Part shown: positions 55,471-64,000 of the stretch, piece by piece
Layout of the letters: every line of letters begins with the position of its first letter
Numbering within the stretch: position 1 is the first letter of the stretch
Source of the DNA: Ophiobolus disseminans
Taxonomy: Eukaryota > Ascomycota > Dothideomycetes > Pleosporales > Phaeosphaeriaceae
Length of the DNA: 64,000 nucleotides
Direction of reading: 5' to 3'
NCBI GenBank assembly: GCA_010093685.1
Contig: MU006217.1
Span: 520,911 to 584,910 of the forward strand
Position numbers and translations under genes: made by a program
Notes under the pieces: generated by a model
The model's database searches: none
What the model saw: the letters and a program-made list of their open reading frames with translations, nothing else
Told to the model about the DNA's origin: nothing

Positions 55471-57657
55471 TGCTCAACAGTCAATCAGCTTAGGGCGATA
55501 CCGAGACTGTGGGGTGGTAGCAGCATGCTAAGCGGCGACGATTGGGCCTGTTCGAGTCCACCACGCCGCTGTCACGCGCGACGAAGCGATTCTGGGCTGA
55601 ATCTGCACGACTAATTCGGCCGAGTAAAGCGGCGTGGCGCTAGCCGTCTAGAGAAGCACCGGCGGGCAATATGCAGCGGATAGAGTTGTGCACCTCAGCA
55701 TTACATTCGCGCTAACCCCCCGAAATAGAACTAGACGAAATGGTGACGCTCAGTGCAGGATGGGTGTTATTGAATGCTGACAGTTATACGAGGCACCGGC
55801 ATGCACAAGTCTGACGCCCGACGAAAGATAGAAACACGCAAATGAAAACCACTAACGCGCGCTCGCTATCGATACCTGGACATATGTGACGCACACCATC
55901 AGGAATTTTGCAAAACAGCCTACTGCTGCGCGCTGCAGTGTCGCTGCAGCATCCTACTGACGCGGTTCTCAGGCTAAGTGAGCACATGAAACGCGCTCTA
56001 TCAGAGGAAAAAGGCCGTCTGAGCAGCTAAAGTCGACGTGCATCCCACCAACCGGCTCGCTGCTGGGCCCTCCCACAGCGATGGCGACGTGCAGCGCAGT
56101 CGTTCACGAGCGTGTCGCACCATGGAAGGACAGCCGTCGCTCTCACCACTCACAAGTGCCGGCTGCAAAATTCTCCAGCTGACCGGGCTAATCACGATCA
56201 ACGGGCAACATCACGCTGCATCATAGCGGTGTTCCAGCGTCGAGCCGGCCGTCTGTCGAGTCTTTTGGCTGCACGACCACACGTAATGGCGATGTTGAGG
56301 GTGTCTGCTTTTGCAGCTGCTGCAGGAGACATGACAGAGGTCAGTCTCACCACGGTGGAATGGTGGACGCAGTCATGCACATGGTGTGGGCAGCGCTGAA
56401 CCGCCAGCGACGGCGCGTCGACAGGTCGCCATATTTGGCCTCGATGGTGTTGCCTCTGTGATGGCCTCGTGTGGCACCGAATGGCGAGCGCCGCCAGCGC
56501 CGGTTGGTGCGACGGCATCGTCATATCACACACTGGCAAGCGACGCGTCTTGTATGGAGACGAAATTGTTTTGAAACACGCAACAGACGTCAGCAGCGGG
56601 CCAGGGACAGGGTCGCCCTCTCGCGGGCAGCTATCGCCTCTATCGATTGGGCGGATAGGCTTCAGATCCCCGGCGGCGAGCTCATCTCGCTGCCATTCAG
56701 CCTGTGGTGGGTGCCTGCTGGAGTGACCGTCGTGGTGTTGCAAACGGCTCTTGTGGACGCTCGCTGCCACACGGCGCCCTCGAAACAGCCACGGCACCGT
56801 CACCTTGAGGATGCGATTCGCAGCGGGCGTGCCGGGCCTGCTCAGCTTCGTCGCCGCCGCTCTGCCACTCGGGGACGGCGGATGGCTTCTATCGATAGCC
56901 CACGACGCCGGCCGGCAGCCAACCACAGTTATGCCGCTGCTCATCTCGTTTGTGCAGGGCATGCAGCCACGGACTAGGCCCGCTGTTGGCGAACAAATTT
57001 AGCGCATTGAGTTATGCAGAGACGCCGCTTTATCACTGAGTCGCTGGGTGCATGCGTCTGCAGGGGTCGGGGCTGCATGAGCGCCGGCGTCGTGGTTGGG
57101 CGGTGGTGGAGTCGCTGCACTGCGCCCCGGCTTCCAGCAGCGAATCCCGCGCCGCCGTCCGCCGTGCCTGGTCATCGCTTCCTCTTTCGCGTCTCGTCGC
57201 TCGCTGATCGACTAGCCTACTTATCCAGGCGTGTCCGTCCCAGCTGTGGCCCTTCCCTGCTGCTCTTCATTGTTCAAGGTTTATCAACCTCTTTTTTCTC
57301 CATTTCCCGCTTGTTGGTCAACTTTGTACAGACTCTTTGTGCATCGTAGCCGTTCCTTCCTTTGGACTCACTCCACCACACGCCCACGGACCCTATGACA
57401 TTTTCCCCGACTCAGTAGCATCACCACCTTATTAGACAGCTTCGTTATCACGAGCTGTTGTCCAGTCATTCCTTCGACCTTCCATTGCTATCTGTCCCGT
57501 ACTTGCTTCACGTTAATTCACCACATCCTACGATCCGAGCAACAGACATCGACCCGTAGAACATCCTTCTGTAGAACTTACCTGGTACGTTGTGCACCAC
57601 TGTGCTATCCCAACCACCTTCTGACGGACCAAAGTAAAGAACAACACCACATACACA

Positions 57658-59424
57658 ATGGACGGCTCATATCCCATGCACCCGGCCCAGTCCATGCAAT
57701 CGCCATTCTTCTACTACAACCCGGACCCCCAGGGAGAGAACGCCCGCCAACACGGACACTTCACACCCCACCCATCAGGCCAGGCCACTTTCCAGCCGCA
57801 AAACATGTACTTCCAGCGTCCATCATCGGCCAACTCGCACATCTCGTACCCACAGACCGCATACGCAAGCCAGATGCTCACACCCGTAGCATCGCCTCAG
57901 CCCATGTACCAGAAGCCAACGATCCTCATCCAGCCCCAGGACTCGCCCTTCCTCCGCCCCATCGACACAGACTTCTCGTACGCCCCCGCTACACCGCCTC
58001 TGTCCTCAACCGGAAGCATCAGCAGCCCGCCTTCAGTCTACGACATCCTCCCAACACCCGTCAACGGCTTCTTCCCGGGCGAGAGCATCGAGGGTGTCAA
58101 GCAGGGCTGCGAGGGAGAGGTCTTCTCCGAGCTCCTGTCTGCTGGTATCGAATGGCGGTCAGCGACCCCACCCATGACCCCAGGTAAGCCTGTCTTTCCT
58201 ACAAGTAATAGTGATTCCATCACAAAGCCCTGCATCGTAAATGATTACAGGTGAAGTTGGCGTCGCGGTTGCTAACTTTAACAAGTATTCATCCAGCCGC
58301 CTACCGCCAGCCAGGGATCGTACCTTCTGTCCGCAACATCGTGCCCCTCGCTCTCCCCATCACCTTCACCACTACCGCGCACCCCCTTCTCCGAGGCCGA
58401 GACCAACTTCTGCAACCCAAGGGACCTGACCGTTTCTGCTTCTGAACTTTCTACTTCTCTCACTCTCTGCCCGAGCGACGAGGAGCACAAGGTCGTCTTC
58501 AAGGGAGAGTCTGCCAAGAACGAGTTCTCCGAGCCTTCCTTTGAGTTCCACGGACTGCCAACATTCGAGCCCTTGTTCGAGCTCGACTGCGAGGACGACT
58601 TCACAGGCCTGGTTCAGTTCTCTTCCACCGAAAACACTCACTTCATCGGCCACAAGCGCCAGCGAACCGACCTTGGTGCTTTCTCTCCTGAAGAGGACTT
58701 TGTTAGCGACGCGAGCTTCACAGATTTCGAAGAGGACCTCTGCCACGGCCTGCCCCTCACACCCGCCTCAAGCGACAACTCTGACGACATGTCCGCTCCT
58801 GCACCAAAGAGGCGCGCATCAGCATCCAAGAAGGCTCGCTCTGAGTACAGTGATGCCGAGTCCGATTACCAGGGTAAGACTCAGACATCAGGTGATGAAA
58901 ACACCACGTCTGGAGCTTCAAGCCAACATCATTCAGGTCAAACCTCCAACGCGGACAATGCTGTCAGCTCCGGCTCTGATGAGAACGGCTCCACACCTGT
59001 CGCAGCTACCAGCCGTCGTGGTCGCAAGCAGTCGCTGACCGAGGATCCCTCCAAGACCTTTGTCTGCACCCTGTGCTCGCGCCGCTTCCGCCGCCAGGAA
59101 CACCTCAAGCGCCACTACCGCTCTCTCCACACCGGTGACAAGCCGTTCGAGTGCACGGACTGCGGTAAGAAGTTCTCCCGCAGCGACAACCTCTCTCAGC
59201 ATCAGCGCACCCACGGCACTGGTGCCGTTGTCATGGGCGTCCTCGACAGCTCCGAGCTCCAGCACGGTGAGATGTCACAACACGCCGTCATGTTCAACAG
59301 CCAGAACCCCGCCGAGATGGGACAGATTCTCTACCAAGCCGCCGAGAGCATCTCAAGCTCAAGCTCGGACACTTACTCCGATCTTGAGTCCTCTCAGATG
59401 CGCAAGAGGAAGCGTGCCGAGTAG
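57658..59424 (+). CDS. C2H2 zinc-finger stress regulator, Seb1/Msn2-4 type
   Basis: Exon 1 (57658-58183) and exon 2 (58286-59424) join in frame to 554 residues. The 3' splice site is the AACAAG before TATTC (branch GCTAAC), not the two nearer-looking AGs, because only this gives MTPVFIQPPTASQGSYLLSA. The first 430 residues are Pro/Ser/Gln-rich and acidic in places, as in activators. Two C2H2 fingers lie at about 436-485: CTLCSRRFRRQEHLKRHYRS and CTDCGKKFSRSDNLSQHQRT, the near-invariant pair of Msn2/Msn4 and Seb1/MsnA. These bind STRE (AGGGG) elements in general stress response. A basic tail ends RKRKRAE. The long upstream region suggests complex control. Confidence 0.93.
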
Positions 59425-60298
59425 ATGACGTCTCCACTTCTCTTTCAACTCCCTTAACGAACCTTCATGACATCACATCCGGTAGAAGGAGTTTGCGTCA
59501 CGCTCGGCGGCCGCTGGTCACCATCACGTCGTAACGCAGGGCGACTCGGTTAGACAGGCGGCTCGGGCTCCACGGGCGGTCAGAGTCACCATGACTCTGC
59601 TGCAGCAGCAAAAGTTCCCATCTTCTTTTCTTCAACTGTATTCTGCACATCCAATTTGGCACTGCCTTTAAAAGATTGGCTTCTTTCTTTCGTCTTATCT
59701 AAGTTGCGCGTTCGTGCATCGGCATTGGCGGTCTCAAGGACCAACGGGGATGGGATTAGATTTGGTGTTCTCTTTGCGGATCGGTTTCCACACACTCACA
59801 CACTTCACGACGGCATGGTCTGTACTCACCCGGCCATCGTCGCCGTCTTTCCTTTTGCGTTTCTACCCTCGTTGTAATCGGCGACGCACTGTGCGCGCCA
59901 AACATTCTGGGAATTTCGATTCTTTCACACATGTAATCTTGAACCTCTACTGCTTCTACAAAGCATCTCCTTGAGTCACTTGTAGTAGAGTGCTGGCACG
60001 TCGAACCATACAAAAAATACTACACATTTGCACATAACTGAAAACTGCCGCTTGATTGTTTGAATAATGTGTGGTGCTTTGCTTTTTCCCTCGGCTGTAG
60101 CCATCGTCCGTCCACGGAATTCTGAGTAGCCGTCGACTAGTCTGTGATTGAGGAAATCACGATCACTTAGCGCGGACAAGCGAAGGTTTAGCGAGTCGGT
60201 GACCTCGAACATCACACTGACTGGCACGACCAACCAAGCGCTAATCGCCTCACCTCCAACTTTCTTTTTCTGGCTCACAACCCTTGCCCTCCCACGTT
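59425..60298. other. Intergenic, 3' flank of zinc-finger gene and DPH6 promoter
   Basis: About 870 bases; T/C-rich segments at about 59615-59705. Frames at 59586-60278 are domain-free. No gene supported. Confidence 0.5.
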
Positions 60299-62578
60299 AT
60301 GGCGTCTTCTCTCAACGTGATAGCGCTAGTTTCCGGCGGCAAAGATTCCCTCTTTTCAATACTGCACTGTCAGGCAAATGGGCACAAAGTCGTCGCCTTG
60401 GCGAATCTGCACCCGACTCAGTCTACCAGTGACAATGAAGATATCGATAGTTACATGTACCAGACTGTGGGGCATTCGATAATTCCGTTTTACGAACAAG
60501 CGCTGGAGATACCACTTTACCGCCAAGAGATCACGGGAACAGCCGTCAACTCGAGTCGAGACTATGAAGAGTCAGCTGAGCAAGAGCAGGATGAGACCGA
60601 GGACCTGGTTCCGCTATTGCGGCAAGTGATAGATGCGCATCCCGAGGCGAATGCAGTCTCGACTGGGGCTATACTGAGCACGTATCAAAGGACGCGCGTA
60701 GAGTCTGTTGCGCTGAGGTTGGGTCTCACGCCATTGTCGTATTTGTGGCAGTACCCGCTTCTACCACCATACACCCAATCATCCCTTCTACATGATATGG
60801 CGGCTGTAAGGCAGGAGGCTATCATCATCAAGACTGCATCTGGTGGCTTGGATGAGAGCTTCTTGGGACTCAATGTCGCTGATCGGAAGACTATCGTTGA
60901 ACTGAGCACCACGATGGCTCGCTTCGGCGAGGCAGGCAATGGCGCTATTGTCGGCGAGGGGGGCGAGTTTGAAACCCTGGCCCTTGATGGGCCGAAGCCG
61001 CTATGGAAGAAGAGGATAAGGATTGAAGATTCGATGACAGAAGTGATTGATGGTGGGCAGACGGTGTTGAAGATCAAAGCGAGTATGCTTGAGGGGAAGG
61101 ATGAGATCACGGGAGGAGAGGAGAGTGCGTTGAGGATTCCGCATCTCTTTGACGAGGAGTTCTGGGGAATGCTAGAGACTGAGGAGAAGGGTGACAATGG
61201 CCAGTCCTCAACGCACAGCGACTCCGATCTTCCTGTCACTCCTCAGCAAACAACTGCGATATCACATGATGACCCGTCAATCCTTGACAACTTGCCCAGG
61301 AACATCTTCAACGATACGCCCACCGTCTTTACTTATTCTAATCTCGTCAGCAACACCCAACCCTCATCAAGTAGCTCCCCTTCACGACAGCTCACTAAGA
61401 TCCTCCTTCGACTGGACCACATGCTCAAGCAAAGGAATCTTGCCAAGTCAAACATTAATCACTGCACACTCTTGCTGCGTAATATGACGGACTTTACGAC
61501 TTTAAATCCAGTGTATGGCCAGTTCTTCTCCACTGTCAATCCGCCAGCACGAGCCACCATATCTCTCGGCGACTCTGTGCCAGCTGGCATCGATGTTATG
61601 CTCAGCATCGTTCTTGACAAAGACGAAGTAAACTCGACAGGTCAATGTACTCGATCAATAGCGAGACAAGGACTCCACGTCCAAGGCAGGAGCTACTGGG
61701 CACCAGCTAACATCGGACCATACAGTCAAGCCATTTCTGTACAACTACCACCCGCCACGGCTGAGCAAAACGGAGCTGGTGAGATAGTCTATGTAGCAGG
61801 CCAGATACCGCTTCTCCCCGCACCCATGACTGTCTACACAGACTGCGGCTTCAAAGGCCAAGCACTCCTCTCGCTCCAACATCTCTGGCGCATCGGTCGC
61901 GCAAAGAGCGTCAAATGGTGGACAGCTGTCGTGGGATTCATTCCAACATCCAAGTCTCCGGAGGACCATGTTCGCATCGCGCAGGACATGTGGAAAGGCA
62001 TACATACCCCTATTCCCTTCTCTACCAGTGATGATGAGATTGAAGATGAAGATGTCGACCCATGGGACCGTCTCAACCAACACCGTGGCTCTATATTTAA
62101 CGACGCTACATACCGCGCACCTATACCAGACAACTCTACGATCTCTAGCCTACCGGACTCAATCTCCTCACCCATACCACCTTGTTTTATTGCACAAGTC
62201 GAATCCTTACCGCGAGACGTGGATATCGAATGGAGCGCCACGGGCTTGACATCTACCTCTATCACCCTTAGACGAGATGCAAAGACCACTATTACCACCC
62301 CAACATCATCGCGCTCACGCTTCTACACGCTGGAAATTCGGAACATGGCCGATCTGCGCTTGCTGTCGAAGCTGGGCGATGAGAGCGTCGTAGAGTGGAC
62401 TAGCGCGACATTATACATTGGACGCGGATTCAATTGCGATGAAAATACGGGAATGAAATTGAGAGGCGTGCAGTGGATACCGTGTAAGAGGGTTTGGGGC
62501 GAGTGTGGAAGGGAGGTCAAGGGTGTGCTTGTTGGTAGGGTAGATCGCGAAGGAGGAGAAGGGATAGATGAAGCGTGA
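60299..62578 (+). CDS. DPH6: Diphthine-ammonia ligase with RidA-like C-terminal domains
   Basis: Single exon, 759 residues, starting MASSLNVIALVSGGKDS at the ATG 60299. The N-terminal PP-loop ATPase carries SGGKDS (12-17), and the Dph6 signatures HPEANAVSTGAILSTYQRTR, YLWQYPLL and VGEGGEFETLALDGP. The C-terminal half has two RidA/YjgF-like regions, one including YWAPANIGPYSQAISV and IVYVAGQIPLLP. The enzyme amidates diphthine on elongation factor 2 with ATP and ammonia, the last step of diphthamide synthesis in the cytosol. The PP-loop plus double RidA architecture is the usual eukaryotic one. No intron in 2.3 kb, unlike most neighbours. Confidence 0.94.
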   Translation: MASSLNVIALVSGGKDSLFSILHCQANGHKVVALANLHPTQSTSDNEDIDSYMYQTVGHSIIPFYEQALEIPLYRQEITGTAVNSSRDYEESAEQEQDETEDLVPLLRQVIDAHPEANAVSTGAILSTYQRTRVESVALRLGLTPLSYLWQYPLLPPYTQSSLLHDMAAVRQEAIIIKTASGGLDESFLGLNVADRKTIVELSTTMARFGEAGNGAIVGEGGEFETLALDGPKPLWKKRIRIEDSMTEVIDGGQTVLKIKASMLEGKDEITGGEESALRIPHLFDEEFWGMLETEEKGDNGQSSTHSDSDLPVTPQQTTAISHDDPSILDNLPRNIFNDTPTVFTYSNLVSNTQPSSSSSPSRQLTKILLRLDHMLKQRNLAKSNINHCTLLLRNMTDFTTLNPVYGQFFSTVNPPARATISLGDSVPAGIDVMLSIVLDKDEVNSTGQCTRSIARQGLHVQGRSYWAPANIGPYSQAISVQLPPATAEQNGAGEIVYVAGQIPLLPAPMTVYTDCGFKGQALLSLQHLWRIGRAKSVKWWTAVVGFIPTSKSPEDHVRIAQDMWKGIHTPIPFSTSDDEIEDEDVDPWDRLNQHRGSIFNDATYRAPIPDNSTISSLPDSISSPIPPCFIAQVESLPRDVDIEWSATGLTSTSITLRRDAKTTITTPTSSRSRFYTLEIRNMADLRLLSKLGDESVVEWTSATLYIGRGFNCDENTGMKLRGVQWIPCKRVWGECGREVKGVLVGRVDREGGEGIDEA

Positions 62579-62970
62579 GTGGGGATGCGGTTGAGAAACT
62601 GCAAGAGGTTGGTGAGGGAAGTGGGAGGACTTGCACAAAATGATATCATCGTGATCGGTCCTCGATCCTTCATAATCTCCACTAACAACCCTTCGCAGCC
62701 CCGCTCAACCCTTCGTCATCGCTTGTACCTTTTGATATTGAGGACATGCAGTGTTTTCTTAGCCGTAAGTGGCATGCTCGGAGTCATGTACACCTCACAC
62801 GCGACCTTGAAGATGTCGAGGGAACACGGATTACCGCAGGTACCTCTTAGCTACACATCCACCAAACAGCGTTTACAGACAGCACTAGCATGAACCACAC
62901 AGACTTGCGAGATGAGGAACGGGGGTCATCTGCCTGATTCAAACACCTCGTACCGGCAACGTAACAACAC
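62579..62970. other. Convergent 3' region
   Basis: 3' flanks of DPH6 and the P450 gene; no gene supported. Confidence 0.5.
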
Positions 62971-64000
62971 TCAGTGCGCCCTCCTCTTCACCTGAACCAT
63001 CGGCCCCTTCCTTCCAGCAACAAACATATCGTAGATCTGGTACTGCTCCTCGACCTGCCGACCAAGCCTCGCATTTGCATCACCACCTCCAAGCTTGTTT
63101 GTCGGATCAGCCCTGACTGCAAACTTCCAAAGCGTCTTAGCTATCACAAGCCTCATCTCAAGCCAAGCCAGGTTCTTGCCAACACAGCCTCTTGACCCAA
63201 AAGAGAAGGCGCAAAAGCCATTCTCAGCCAGGGCAACGCTCTCGGCTGAAGATCCATTGTCGCCTTCGCCAACGATCCAGCGCTCGGGTCGGAAATGAAA
63301 GGGCTCGGGATATACGTTCTCGTTGTAGCTCAAGCAGTACAGGCCGGTGCTCACATGGAGACCCTCAGGGATGTAGTGTCCTTCAACCGTTGTGCCTCCG
63401 ACGAGTACCTCGCGACTCGGCTCTGCGGCGACTGGCGGAGTCATGCGCATAGCCTCTTGGAGGAAAGCTGTGAGGTATTTGCAGGACGAGATTTTGGTGC
63501 CACCCTTGATTTCGCCGTAGCTTGAGAAGGTCGAGGTAATCTCTTGTGCGAGCTTGGATTGTATGTCCCGTCGCCGTGCGAGGTAGAAGAAGGCGGCAGA
63601 CAGAACGACAGAGGTGGTGTCAGACCCAGCTATGGTTAGTAGCTCGCACTCCGCGAACAGCTCGTCGATGTCGTATCCGCGCTTGCCCGTCTCGGGATCG
63701 ACGGCTTTGAACAGCCAGTGGAAGAAGTCTTTTCGAACCTCGCTCTCGGGCTTGGGATTCCTCTCCTGTTCCTGTTCGACTTTCGATCGTTTCTCGAGAC
63801 AGTCTGCCACGAATTCCTGCCACTTGACTACCACGGGCGGCGATGCGACCGCTAAGAGACTGTCGAGACCTCGCGGCTTCAACCATACCCAGATCCTACT
63901 CAGTGGTCCGAACGCAATCTTGACAAATCAGTACACATCAACATGACTCTGGGTTTTTGACTTACTGGATGTAGTAGTTCTAAGAACGAAACCATGACCT
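62971..64000 (-). CDS. Cytochrome P450 (C-terminal part, runs off right edge)
   Basis: Exon 63918-62971 plus the end of an upstream exon (64000-63966), joined at phase 0 over a 47-nt GTAAGT...TCAAG intron; at least 326 residues are present and the N-terminus is outside. The I-helix motif is AGSDTTS, the ExxR is LQEAMRM (Glu-Ala-Met-Arg), the PERF-type motif is FRPERW, and the haem-binding loop is FSFGSRGCVGKNLAWLEMRL with the ligand Cys in RGCVG. It is a microsomal-type monooxygenase of unknown substrate. No secondary-metabolite core enzyme adjoins it inside the window. Confidence 0.92.

Larger units (their letters stand above)
52338..57657. other. 5.3-kb gene-poor region upstream of Msn2-like factor
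   Basis: I found no convincing gene. The region is mixed in composition, not strongly AT-rich, so it does not look like RIP-degraded transposon sequence. Overlapping antisense frames in GC-rich DNA at 56198-56977 (254 codons minus, 168 codons plus) show no domains. From about 57260 the plus strand is C/T-rich and resembles a long promoter and 5' leader of the zinc-finger gene. It contains a palindrome and a near-repeat listed separately. Confidence 0.5.

Noticed and set aside
55500..55575. tRNA-like TTCGAGTCC string
   Set aside because: The T-arm and acceptor stems do not pair, and no anticodon arm of proper length is present.
56198..56977. 254-codon minus and 168-codon plus overlapping frames
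   Set aside because: Mutually antisense in GC-rich DNA with no recognisable domain; kept only as part of the gene-poor-region observation.

Overview
The window reads as nuclear DNA of a filamentous ascomycete, most likely a dothideomycete close to Pleosporales. Supporting signs are genes carrying 0 to 6 short introns (mostly 45-70 nt, GT-AG, with CTAAC/CTGAC-like branch sites), gene families typical of Pezizomycotina (fungal NACHT/STAND protein, DUF7707 secreted protein, NRPS-like A-T-R enzyme, PDR-type ABC transporter, Seb1/Msn2-type zinc-finger factor) and intergenic spacing of about 0.3-2.5 kb. I see no bacterial features, CRISPR array, intact transposon or confident tRNA. Exon boundaries below were derived by hand from splice signals and reading-frame continuity.

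Left part (1-11 kb): a partial gene with a fungal STAND-type N-terminal region runs off the left edge; then a mitochondrial ribosomal protein with a superoxide-dismutase fold (mS42/mS43 type), a cysteine-rich single-pass surface protein, a NACHT NTPase resembling fungal NLRs, and a C2-domain protein. Middle-left (12-25 kb): a DHA2 drug-efflux transporter and an A-T-R (adenylation-thiolation-reductase) enzyme form a minimal candidate secondary-metabolite locus; next a DUF7707 GPI-type secreted protein and glycerol-3-phosphate dehydrogenase. Middle (25-33 kb): a seven-exon PDR-type ABC transporter, an F-box-like 'LPxELRN' protein and a DHA1 transporter.

The 34-52 kb part is gene-dense housekeeping DNA: MDM31 (mitochondrial inner membrane), PNO1 (ribosome assembly), an EXS/ERD1-like membrane protein, a tiny four-exon membrane protein, RPB11 (RNA polymerase II), an unknown basic protein, a divergent pair of peroxisomal enzymes (acyl-CoA ligase ending in AKL, hotdog thioesterase ending in SKM), eL36, a TUG/ASPL-type UBX protein, and a thioredoxin-PITH protein whose CxxC active site has been lost. 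From 52.3 to 57.7 kb lies an unusually long gene-poor stretch that leads into a Seb1/Msn2-like C2H2 stress regulator. The window closes with diphthine-ammonia ligase (DPH6 fused to RidA-like domains) and a partial cytochrome P450 that runs off the right edge.

The points most worth a second look are: a GT-GG intron end inside a conserved motif of the ABC transporter; the catalytically dead thioredoxin domain; the peroxisomal ligase/thioesterase pair whose shared promoter carries two CCGAGG boxes (the fatty-acid response core of FarA/FarB); a GC-AG intron in the ligase; an unusually long first intron in RPB11; a probable frameshift in the F-box-like gene; and the 5.3 kb gene-poor region with a perfect palindrome and a dispersed near-repeat.
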